DNA of 14,082 nucleotides from an uncultured Kiloniellales bacterium (GTDB lineage: Bacteria; Pseudomonadota; Alphaproteobacteria; Kiloniellales; JAKSDN01). Location of the stretch: the NCBI GenBank assembly GCA_937974415.1, contig CALJXB010000145.1, positions 1 through 14,082 of the forward strand, written 5' to 3'. The position numbers and the translations under genes are program-made. Positions 6,411 to 13,457 of this stretch are shown here, in pieces (the stretch's first letter is position 1; each line of letters starts with the position of its first letter). A model generated the notes under the pieces. The model worked only from the letters and a program-made list of their open reading frames with translations, ran no database searches and had not been told where the DNA came from.

Positions 6411-8495
6411 TTAGCCGCCAACCGCAAAACTGGACCATACCGTATCCTTGCGGGAAAACGGCGTTTCCGGCACATCCTCATCCATTTCCTGCGCATAGCG
6501 ATGTCCGCTGTAGACTGCGGCCGCGATGAGATGAGGCGCCAAACAGTCGCCAATTCGATCGACGGATTTGATGCCGGCATCGGCGAGGGAGTCCGAGTTC
6601 GACACCAAGTCGTGATAGAGACTGTCATTCGGCAAGCGAGACGTCACCAGGACCACGGCGCCGATGGGCATGGTCCGGCGAGTGCCGGACCACAGGTGTC
6701 GAAGCGTCACGTCGCCCGGAGCGAGCGAAACGATCTCATGATCGGTCAGGACTTCGTGGCACATTGCATACATGCGCGCGGTGATTCGCGGCTGCTCCAT
6801 GGTGAGCTGAGTCCAACCCGCAATCTGCGCCGTCGGCGACACCAGCGTGACCTCATGCCCCTCCTCGCAGAGCCGCTCGACCATCAGGCTTCCGAGATAG
6901 GCGCTTTCGCTATCGTAGACCAAGACCGGACCGGTTAGCCTTGCGCCACGCATGACGTCGTCAGGAGCGAAAACAGTGTCTCGCCCACTGCCTTCGATGG
7001 GCGCCGAGTGGTGACGCCCGACACCGTCGCGCCGCCAATGGGCGCCGGTCGCAATGGCCACGCGATCAAAACCGAACTCGCGCACCTGCTCGGCGTTGAG
7101 CCCGCTCTCAAGATAGATTTCGACGTTTGGCATCTGCTGCAACTGGAACACGCGGTAATCGCGCACGCGCGCCCATTCCGACAGGCCCGGCAAGGCGCTT
7201 TCCAGCGTGACCCTGCCGCCCAGTTCAGTCGTGGCCTCGGCCAAGGTCACATCGTAGCCGCGTCGAGCCGCTGCTAGGGCACATTCCAGACCCGCCGGTC
7301 CGCCGCCAACGATGAGCAGCTGATCGTCCGATTTCTTGGCGGCGATCCGTTCCGGGTGCCAGCCCCGGCGCCATTCCTCCAAAACTGTGGGGTTCTGCGT
7401 GCAGCGCATCGGCGAATAGGACCACTCACCGGACACGCAGACGTTACAACCGATGCATTCCCGAATGTCATCGGCGCGCCCTTCGTCGATCTTGCGGGGC
7501 AGCCATGGGTCGGCGATGGAAGGTCGTGCCGCGCCGATGAAATCTGTAATACCGCGCTTGATCTGGCTGACCATTGTGTCCGGCGAGGTGAACCGTCCGA
7601 CCGTCACCACCGGCTTGTCGGTAATCTGCTTGACGAAGGATACAAAGGGCTCCTGAAAGCCTTCCTTGCTGAACCGCGACGTGGCGGAATCATTGGACCA
7701 ATCGCTGACGTTCACGTCCCACAGGTCGGGAAGATCAGACAGCATCTCGACGACTTCACGCCCTTCGCCGTCAAATCGGGGGCCGCCATCGAAGGTCATG
7801 TCGTGGACAGCGAAGCGAAGCGCCACGGCACAGCTGTCGCCAACCGCCTCCTTGGTATCCTCAAGCACTTCGCGCAGCAGCCGCGCCCGGTTTTCCAGGC
7901 TGCCGCCATACTCATCGGTGCGGCTGTTGATGCTGGTGTAGAGAAACTGCCCGATCAGGGAAAGCGCATGGGAGCAATAGACATAGATGATGTCGAATCC
8001 GGCCTTTTTCGCCCGCACTGCGGCGTTCCGGTGCCAACGGCGGAATTCCCTAATATCCGTCTTGTCCATGGCCTTGGCGTGAAACGGCTCCGCCGATTCG
8101 AGAGTCGGAACCGTAGACGGGCCCAAGACGGGTGTCCGTCCCCATCGATTGCCAGCCGCGATTCCGAAATGTCCCAACTCGATGCCGGCCAGTGAGCCGT
8201 GTCCGTGAACCGCTTCGGGCATCAACGCCAATTGCGCTATATCGCTGTCGTCCCACAGCGGCAACGACGGGAAAGGGTGCAGTTCCGTCGAGTGATGAAT
8301 TTCGGCGATTTCGGTGCACACCACACCCCAGCCGCCTTCCGCCTTTGCGCCGCGCATTTCGGCCACTGCACGTGGTGCCCAGTTGCCTAAGCCATTGCAG
8401 TGCGGCACCTGAAAGAATCGGTTCGGCGCCGTGACCGGACCGATCTTTACCGGCTCGAAAAGGATGTCATATCGGGGGTCTCTCTTGTTCGACAT
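6411..8495 (-). CDS. trimethylamine-dehydrogenase-like iron-sulfur flavoprotein (old yellow enzyme family)
   Basis: 694 residues. The N-terminal TIM barrel (about 10-340) is of the old yellow enzyme type, followed by a [4Fe-4S] motif and a C-terminal FAD/NAD(P)-like domain (IVGGGPAG at about 391-398). It closely follows trimethylamine dehydrogenase (TMADH) over the whole length: QVPHC places Cys33 at the cysteine that binds FMN covalently (C30 in TMADH); Tyr173, His176 and Asp269 match the catalytic triad; Cys347, 350, 353 and 365 match the cluster ligands. TMADH Tyr60 is Ile63 here, Trp264 is kept as Trp266, and Trp355 appears shifted by one residue (Trp358). The family oxidatively dealkylates amines (trimethylamine, dimethylamine, histamine, N-methylated amino acids) and passes electrons to ETF. 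The exact amine is unknown; the changed pocket argues against trimethylamine itself. GGAAGG lies 6 bases before the ATG. It is the last of a three-gene operon, 37 bp after the sulfatase. Confidence 0.93.
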   Translation of the reverse strand: MSNKRDPRYDILFEPVKIGPVTAPNRFFQVPHCNGLGNWAPRAVAEMRGAKAEGGWGVVCTEIAEIHHSTELHPFPSLPLWDDSDIAQLALMPEAVHGHGSLAGIELGHFGIAAGNRWGRTPVLGPSTVPTLESAEPFHAKAMDKTDIREFRRWHRNAAVRAKKAGFDIIYVYCSHALSLIGQFLYTSINSRTDEYGGSLENRARLLREVLEDTKEAVGDSCAVALRFAVHDMTFDGGPRFDGEGREVVEMLSDLPDLWDVNVSDWSNDSATSRFSKEGFQEPFVSFVKQITDKPVVTVGRFTSPDTMVSQIKRGITDFIGAARPSIADPWLPRKIDEGRADDIRECIGCNVCVSGEWSYSPMRCTQNPTVLEEWRRGWHPERIAAKKSDDQLLIVGGGPAGLECALAAARRGYDVTLAEATTELGGRVTLESALPGLSEWARVRDYRVFQLQQMPNVEIYLESGLNAEQVREFGFDRVAIATGAHWRRDGVGRHHSAPIEGSGRDTVFAPDDVMRGARLTGPVLVYDSESAYLGSLMVERLCEEGHEVTLVSPTAQIAGWTQLTMEQPRITARMYAMCHEVLTDHEIVSLAPGDVTLRHLWSGTRRTMPIGAVVLVTSRLPNDSLYHDLVSNSDSLADAGIKSVDRIGDCLAPHLIAAAVYSGHRYAQEMDEDVPETPFSRKDTVWSSFAVGG

Positions 8496-8532
8496 CGGAC
8501 GCCTTCCGAATACTCCAAGTCCGCAACGCGAC

Positions 8533-10050
8533 TTACTTCAGGGTTGTCTTCTGCTCGGTGACCTGCCAGGGCTCTCGGAAGCTGCGCTGGTAGAATCGCC
8601 AGGGATCGTTGTTCACGGCGTAATCCCAGATCGGCGGATTGCTTCTCTCATAGGTCTCGTAAATTAGGATGCGCCGCTGCCGGCTTTTCTCCACCTCGCA
8701 CTGCCATTGCTTCAGGTCCCACTTATCACGCACCTCCGACTGGAAAGACGCGATCAAGTCAGACCATTCGGGGCGTGCGGCCAGATTGGTCTGCTCAGTT
8801 GGGTCGCCGGCCAGATCGAACAATAGTGGCGGGTCCGTCTCGCAGTGAATAAATTTGTGAGTCCCGCGTTTCACCATGACGCTGGGTGCCGTGCTTCCCT
8901 CGGCAGAGAGCTCGGCATAGACCGTATTACTGCGCTCGGCCGTCTCGCCGCCGGCAAGCGAGACCAGGCTCGCACCTTCAACCGGGGTCGCCAGGACTGG
9001 CGGTTGTCCATCCGTCGCGAGGTCCAACAGCGTCGGCAGAAGATCGAGGAGGGAGATGTTCGACTCGACGCGGCGCGGCGCAAAGCGGCTCGGTGCATGG
9101 ATGATGAAGGGCACCCGCATCGCCCACTCGAAGAAATTGAGGATGCCCCACAAGCCGCGCTCGCCCAGCATAGAGCCGTGATCTGCCGTGACGATGACCA
9201 CGGTGTCCTCGGCAAGCCCCGTTTCCCGGACAGCGGATAGAACTTCGCCAATCTTGTGATCGACGAAGCTCAGCATGGAGTAGTAGCCATGGCGTGCCCG
9301 CACGACTTGCTCCTCCGTGAGGGGCTGACGGTCGATGCCCATCGTCTCGTAGAGTCGCCTGCTGTGAGCGTCCCAACATGTCTCATCGAGCAGCGGAACC
9401 GAAGGAAGGCCGACTTCATCGTCGCTGTAAAGATCCCAATGCTCTCGAGTCGTCTTAAAGGGCTCGTGCGGCTCAATGTACGACACGGTGAGCAGGAACG
9501 GCTGTTGCCCCGGATCGCGCGCAAAATCGTATAGTCGCCGGATTGCTCGATGGGTCACCTCTTCGTCGAAATCGATACCCATGGTCCGAGACACCACACC
9601 GGCCTCGAGAATGGGGTCGAGACTGGGCCAATCCGGGTGATCGCCGTCACGCCACGGCGGCATCCAGCCGAAGTCCGCTGGCACCAGATCGCAGGTCAAC
9701 CGCTCATCGAACCCGTGCAGTTGGTCCGGGCCCACGAAATGCATTTTTCCCGCGAGCTCGCAGCGATATCCCAATTGCCGGAGATAGTGTGCAAACGTGG
9801 GAATACTCGCCGTGAATTCGGCGCCGTTGTCGTAGACGCCGATCTCCGAGGGCAGAAGACCCGACATCATCGACGCCCGCGAGGGCGCACAGAGCGGGAA
9901 GTTGCAATAAGCGTTCTGGAACACCACGCCTTCCTCGGCGAGGCGCGAGATGCTGGGCGTCTTCGCGACGGGATTGCCGTATGGCGGTAACGCTAGCGCC
10001 CCCATGAAATCGGCCATGATGATGAGGAAATTCGGACTTCGGGTGGTCAT
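8533..10050 (-). CDS. betC: choline-sulfatase-like sulfatase
   Basis: 505 residues, near the length of BetC (about 510), with no signal peptide, so cytoplasmic. It is a type I sulfatase of the alkaline phosphatase superfamily: LCAPSR places Cys54 as the residue converted to formylglycine; Asp14 (IIMADF) and Asp290-His291 (TADHG) are calcium ligands. BetC-specific stretches are present: VYDN plus AEF and SIPTFAHYLR, GKMHFVGPDQLHGF, ADFGW with Trp129 (the quaternary-ammonium-contacting tryptophan in the BetC family) and MLGERGLW. The C-terminal choline-sulfatase domain (about 445-495) is also recognisable. BetC hydrolyses choline-O-sulfate to choline and sulfate. The IIMADF segment differs from the IIMVDQ usual in BetC, and no betA, betB or betI is near, so a related sulfate ester is possible. 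It lies between the binding protein (230 bp upstream) and the TMADH-like gene. Confidence 0.88.
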   Translation of the reverse strand: MTTRSPNFLIIMADFMGALALPPYGNPVAKTPSISRLAEEGVVFQNAYCNFPLCAPSRASMMSGLLPSEIGVYDNGAEFTASIPTFAHYLRQLGYRCELAGKMHFVGPDQLHGFDERLTCDLVPADFGWMPPWRDGDHPDWPSLDPILEAGVVSRTMGIDFDEEVTHRAIRRLYDFARDPGQQPFLLTVSYIEPHEPFKTTREHWDLYSDDEVGLPSVPLLDETCWDAHSRRLYETMGIDRQPLTEEQVVRARHGYYSMLSFVDHKIGEVLSAVRETGLAEDTVVIVTADHGSMLGERGLWGILNFFEWAMRVPFIIHAPSRFAPRRVESNISLLDLLPTLLDLATDGQPPVLATPVEGASLVSLAGGETAERSNTVYAELSAEGSTAPSVMVKRGTHKFIHCETDPPLLFDLAGDPTEQTNLAARPEWSDLIASFQSEVRDKWDLKQWQCEVEKSRQRRILIYETYERSNPPIWDYAVNNDPWRFYQRSFREPWQVTEQKTTLK

Positions 10051-10260
10051 TTCGCAATTCCCAATGCGTCAAAGGTCGGTATAGGCCCTTCCGGGGTCGG
10101 AGCGTGTCGACGCACCGCCATACGAAATGGAAACCCAAGGTCGAAGAAGACGAGGCGTTGGTCCTTGCCAGATCCGTTTGATCGCCGTTGCCGGAAAGTC
10201 CTCAATGGATGCTCCGCCCCTCGCCCTTGGGTTCGGCCACTCTCATCGGGGAGGAGAAAG

Positions 10261-10282
10261 GAAATCGCCCTGATGCGATTTC
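10261..10282 (-). terminator. stem-loop at the 3' end of the binding-protein gene (attenuator or mRNA-stabilising hairpin)
   Basis: Perfect 8-bp arms GAAATCGC and GCGATTTC are separated by 6 bases and overlap the TGA stop of the solute-binding protein gene. On the - strand the hairpin is followed by a pyrimidine-rich run (CTTTCTCC) rather than a clean U tract. Such hairpins commonly follow the first, highly expressed binding-protein gene of a transport operon and lower downstream expression or protect the upstream mRNA. A true Rho-independent terminator is less likely. Confidence 0.4.
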
Positions 10283-11969
10283 ATGCGAACCACCACCTTT
10301 CCGGGGCCCTGAAACCGTCCAGGTCCCAATTTGAAGCGAGAGAGCTTTCATGCTGCAGGCGGTCCGACGAGGCATAAACGTAGTTTGCGAAAAGCGGAAT
10401 GACCACGCCGCCTTCGTCGCGGACAATGAGCTGCATCTCGCCATAGAGTTCCCGGCGCCTCTCGTCGTTGAGTTCGACGCGGGCTTCCGCGAGAAGCATG
10501 TTGAACCGCTCGTGGTTCCACTGCATGTCGTTCCACGGCGCCCCGGCCGCGTAGCCGGTGGAAAACATCCAGTCCTCGGTCGCGCGGCCACTCCAGTAGG
10601 CGGCGCACCAAGGTTTTTTGAGCCAAATGTTGGACCAATAGCCGTCCGTCGGGACTCGCGCGACCTCAAGCTCGATCCCGGCCTTGGCGGCGTGTTCACG
10701 GTATAGGACGGCGGAGTCCACAGCGCCGACGAAGATCTCTCCGACATGAAGCTGGACCTTTAGGCCCTCTTGGCCGGCTTGCTTGAGATGCCACCGAGCT
10801 TTCTCGGGGTCGTATTCCCGCTGTGGGATGTCGGCAGCGTGGAAACGATTGGCCGATCCGATCGGATGGTCATTGCCGAGTGCCCCGTGGCCCTGCAACA
10901 CCGACTTGAGAAGAGCTTCTCGGTCCACCGCCAGCTTGAGCGCCATACGCACGTTATCGTCCGTTAAGGGGTCGACCTCCGTCAGCATCGGGTAGGAGAA
11001 GTGCTTCGTCCCGGTGACTTCCTCGACCACGAACCCGGGCGTGCGTTCGAGCAGATGAACCGTCTTCAAGTCGCAGCGGTTCATGAGGTCCACTTCGCCG
11101 GTCCTAAGCGCGTTGGTCCGGGCGCTGATATCGCCGATGCCAACGACCTCGACCTCATCGAAGTGCGCCCTGCCGGCCTTCCAGTAGTTTGGATTTCGCT
11201 TCGCGAGCAGTCTCACACCGGGCTCGTAGTCGGCAAGCACGTAACCGCCGGTCCCAACACCGTCCTTGGGATGGGCCAGCCGATCACCGTCAGCCGGTAA
11301 CATTGCGAGGTGATAATCGGAAAGCAGATACGGAAAATCGGCACTGCCACTTGAAAGTTCGACGACGACCGTGCGCTTATCCTCGGCCCTGATCGATTCG
11401 ATCGGCGCGACGAGCGGTTTGGCAGCCGATTTGGAGTCCTCGGTTCGATGGTGGTTAAGGGACGCGATCACATCGTTTGCGTCGAGAGCCTTTCCATTGT
11501 GGAACTCCACGTCCTTTCGCAGCGTGAAGATCCAGGTCCTGGCATCGTCGGAACCCTCCCAACTTTCGGCAAGTTCCGGAACCAGATTGCCTTGGGCATC
11601 GATCTCCGTCAGGTAGTTGTGCAAGCACCCGAGCCCGGCAAGTTGCATGAAGGCATCTTCGAAGGTTGCCGGGTCCAGCGTGTCGGTCGTGCTGCCGCCT
11701 GTGATTCCAACCCGCAGCCGTCCGCCCTTCTCGGGGGTGGCGGCGCGTGCGCGGGTGGCGCCGATGGGCAGAGCGGCCGAGGACAGGCCAAGCGCCGAAG
11801 CCGCACCGAGAAATGTCCGTCGATCCATCCGACCTTTGAGAGCACCGGACTTTGAATGGCGGGGCAGCGAGATCCTCGGGTTCATTTCGTCTGCAACCTG
11901 GGCTTTCGTGACCAGGGCTTTGGCGGTGTCCGTGTGCCTACCCTCTCGCCTCTTTGTGTCTCTCGGCAT
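10281..11969 (-). CDS. Tat-exported extracellular solute-binding protein, family 5 (peptide/nickel/opine type)
   Basis: 562 residues. MDRRTFLGAASALG (from Met48) is a twin-arginine signal with cleavage expected after the ARA at about residue 76. The mature protein (GGRLRVGITG, TWIFTLRKDVEFHNG, KRNPNYW, VRMALKLAVDREAL) is a family-5 (DppA/OppA-type) periplasmic binding protein of normal length. Members bind peptides, opines, glycosides and other small solutes for ABC import. The ATG at 11969 has an excellent AAGGAG at 6-base spacing but adds 47 residues before the Tat motif; Met29 (11885) and Met48 (11828, weak AAAGG) are alternative starts. It is the first gene of the operon with the sulfatase and the TMADH-like gene, and no permease or ATPase genes follow. 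Its ligand is inferred only from the neighbours. Confidence 0.92.
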   Translation of the reverse strand: MPRDTKRREGRHTDTAKALVTKAQVADEMNPRISLPRHSKSGALKGRMDRRTFLGAASALGLSSAALPIGATRARAATPEKGGRLRVGITGGSTTDTLDPATFEDAFMQLAGLGCLHNYLTEIDAQGNLVPELAESWEGSDDARTWIFTLRKDVEFHNGKALDANDVIASLNHHRTEDSKSAAKPLVAPIESIRAEDKRTVVVELSSGSADFPYLLSDYHLAMLPADGDRLAHPKDGVGTGGYVLADYEPGVRLLAKRNPNYWKAGRAHFDEVEVVGIGDISARTNALRTGEVDLMNRCDLKTVHLLERTPGFVVEEVTGTKHFSYPMLTEVDPLTDDNVRMALKLAVDREALLKSVLQGHGALGNDHPIGSANRFHAADIPQREYDPEKARWHLKQAGQEGLKVQLHVGEIFVGAVDSAVLYREHAAKAGIELEVARVPTDGYWSNIWLKKPWCAAYWSGRATEDWMFSTGYAAGAPWNDMQWNHERFNMLLAEARVELNDERRRELYGEMQLIVRDEGGVVIPLFANYVYASSDRLQHESSLASNWDLDGFRAPERWWFA

Positions 11970-11985
11970 CGTTCTCTCCTTGGGC

Positions 11986-12000
11986 TTGCATGTGATGCAA
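11986..12000. promoter_or_regulatory. palindromic candidate LysR-type operator (distal)
   Basis: TTGCAT-GTG-ATGCAA is a perfect 6-bp dyad with a 3-bp centre and contains the T-N11-A core (T11987, A11999) of LysR-box sites. It lies 17-31 bases upstream of the binding-protein start, just behind its Shine-Dalgarno. Its half-sites resemble those of the dyad at 12180-12196. It could also act in the leader RNA. Confidence 0.4.
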
Positions 12001-12036
12001 ACGTACTAGCGGTCCATTTCAGTGACCTCGTTCGCC

Positions 12037-12058
12037 GAGCGCGCCGCGAGGTGCGCTC
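12037..12058. repeat. 9-bp stem-loop with 4-base loop in the divergent intergenic region
   Basis: The arms GAGCGCGCC and GGTGCGCTC pair over 9 bases (one G-T pair) around GCGA. On the - strand it would lie in the leader of the binding-protein transcript if that starts near the promoter-like elements at 12131-12159. There is no U tract, so it is not a terminator. The region is GC-rich and the stem may be chance. Confidence 0.3.
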
Positions 12059-12130
12059 CTGACCACTGGGTTGGGTCCCTTAGCGCCGTCTCATGTCGAT
12101 AGCTGGCTCGGGGCGAATAGGAAGAAAACC

Positions 12131-12159
12131 AGGCTAGAATTGCCTTAGTGTATTGACAA
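12131..12159. promoter_or_regulatory. overlapping divergent -35-like elements
   Basis: TTGACA at 12153-12158 (+ strand, toward LysR) overlaps TTGTCA at 12159-12154 (- strand, toward the operon). For the - strand a TAGCCT lies at 12136-12131 with a 17-base spacer. For the + strand no convincing -10 is seen at the right spacing. The arrangement fits back-to-back promoters of a LysR gene and its target, but only the -35 hexamers are good matches. Confidence 0.22.
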
Positions 12160-12179
12160 ACATAAAGAATGCATGAAAC

Positions 12180-12196
12180 CATGAATCTTATTCATG
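12180..12196. promoter_or_regulatory. palindromic candidate LysR-type operator (proximal)
   Basis: CATGAAT-CTT-ATTCATG is a perfect 7-bp dyad with a 3-bp centre, containing T-N11-A (T12182, A12194). Further ATGAA/ATGCA half-site-like words lie just upstream at 12169-12177. It sits 19-35 bases before the LysR start, where autoregulatory sites of this family usually lie, and upstream of the divergent operon. Confidence 0.5.
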
Positions 12197-12215
12197 ATTG
12201 CGGTCGTTCAGGGTG

Positions 12216-13094
12216 ATGGACCATCGAATACGCCTGCATGGATTGCGCGCCTTTGCGGTTGCCGCAAGCCATCTGAACTTCACGCGGGCTGCGGAGGACC
12301 TCGGCGTTTCACAGTCAGCCGTTAGCCACCAAATTCAGCAGCTTGAGCAACATATCGGCACGCAGTTGTTCCATAGGAGAAATCGCAAGCTGGCGCTGAC
12401 TGAAGCCGGTCACGTGCTGTTGTCGGAAGTTCGAAAGGGGTTTTGGCATTTTTCGCGAGGGCTCGACGATCTCGAAGCATTGAGTACAAGCGGCGCCGTT
12501 CGTGTCGATGTCACCCCGCGGTTCGCACTCAAATGGCTGGCACCGCGCTTGAGTGATTTTTCGCACACGTTTTCCTCTATCAAGCTGAAAGTCCACCAGT
12601 CGACCAAAACCACTGACTTCTCAACGTCAGACGCAGACGTTTCAATTGAGTGGCATTTGGTTGAACCGCCCGATCGTATAAGCCATCTGCTGTTGCCGGC
12701 ACGGCTTTCACCGATTTGCTCTCCTGATCTTCTGTCGGGGGCCAACCCATTGCGGAAACCATCCGACATTGGGAACCATACGGTGCTGTTTGAGCGTGAT
12801 GGGACAACTTGGTCAAAATGGTTTGAAGTCGCAGGTTGTCCCAGCGTCACACCCGCCGAGGGTGTAGCAATCGACGACGGGAACATCCGGGTTCAGGCTG
12901 CCATAAATGGGCAAGGAATTGATCTTGGATCCCTGGAGCTATTGACTGATGAGTTGGCAAGCGGTCGTTTAATCCAGCCATTTGGCACCATCCTAGAAGC
13001 CGGCGGCTATTATCTGACCTATCCTGCGGAAACATTCGATCGACCAAGACCTAGACTTTTCATTGAATGGCTTCTTCATGAGGCGGGCATTTGA
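12216..13094 (+). CDS. LysR-family transcriptional regulator (GcvA-like)
   Basis: 292 residues, typical LysR length. The winged helix-turn-helix occupies residues 8-67 (LHGLRAFAVAASHLNFTRAA, then LGVSQSAVSHQIQQLE and LALTEAGHVLL) and is of the GcvA/AmpR type. The remainder (about 90-290) is the periplasmic-binding-protein-like effector domain. I chose the ATG at 12216 because it gives the standard short lead-in to the helix-turn-helix; a TTG at 12198 would add six unlike residues. It is divergent from the binding protein / sulfatase / flavoprotein operon with 246 bp between starts, the usual layout for a LysR activator and its target. Its GC content is clearly lower than that of the left half of the window (29 of 60 in 12541-12600), a sign of different origin. 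The effector is unknown. Confidence 0.94.
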   Translation: MDHRIRLHGLRAFAVAASHLNFTRAAEDLGVSQSAVSHQIQQLEQHIGTQLFHRRNRKLALTEAGHVLLSEVRKGFWHFSRGLDDLEALSTSGAVRVDVTPRFALKWLAPRLSDFSHTFSSIKLKVHQSTKTTDFSTSDADVSIEWHLVEPPDRISHLLLPARLSPICSPDLLSGANPLRKPSDIGNHTVLFERDGTTWSKWFEVAGCPSVTPAEGVAIDDGNIRVQAAINGQGIDLGSLELLTDELASGRLIQPFGTILEAGGYYLTYPAETFDRPRPRLFIEWLLHEAGI

Positions 13095-13457
13095 GCATCG
13101 ATTCCATCCACTATTAGAAACCGCCGGCAGTGTCTAACAAGCCCGCGCTATCACATGAATGGTGCTGGCCGTGAAATTCTCACCGTGCTGGCGGTCGGCC
13201 TTCTTGCGGTCAACCCGGTGCTCGAGCTTGCCGAACGCAGATTCTCACGTGGCTGCGCCCGAGGCATTACCGGTTTCGGGATTGGAGTCAGGGTAATTTG
13301 GCTGCAGTCTCTCCTCTGCGAAGAGAGAGCGGGGGCGTTGCCCACAAACTGACGGCGTGAACACGGCGAAACCGTCGCGAAGTCCGGTCAGGGCTCGTCT
13401 TCGCGTCGAGGGCGCGCGCGACCGCTTCGCCGCCTGCCAAGAACCCAGAGGCACGAC
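13095..13457. other. 363-bp stretch with no convincing gene
   Basis: It lies between the LysR stop and the start of the NTF2-like pseudogene. Short frames of 64-77 codons exist on both strands but have no family resemblance and overlap each other. It holds a possible transposase-tail relic (13134-13238, - strand) and a spaced inverted repeat (ATTACC at 13266, GGTAAT at 13292). It reads like decayed accessory DNA. Confidence 0.6.
13134..13238 (-). pseudogene. possible C-terminal relic of an IS5-like transposase
   Basis: On the - strand a 34-codon frame begins AFGKLEHR and runs through a GENF motif to a TAG stop. The layout FGK, 15 residues, EN plus an aromatic residue resembles the C-terminus of IS5-family transposases (FGK ... 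ENY/ENF). A TGA in the same frame lies three codons upstream, so nothing longer is intact. The middle residues do not match well and no flanking inverted repeats were identified, so chance resemblance is a real possibility. Confidence 0.22.

Noticed and set aside
7356..8195. A 279-codon + strand frame opposite the TMADH-like gene
   Set aside because: It is a mirror of the recognisable - strand protein, and its translation has no domain features.
12216..13094. Assigning the regulator as BetI because of the neighbouring sulfatase
   Set aside because: BetI is a TetR-family protein; this one is clearly LysR by its helix-turn-helix and length.
13155..13352. A 65-codon + strand frame with a hydrophobic start after LysR
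   Set aside because: No ribosome binding site, no family resemblance, and overlapping frames of similar length exist on the other strand.
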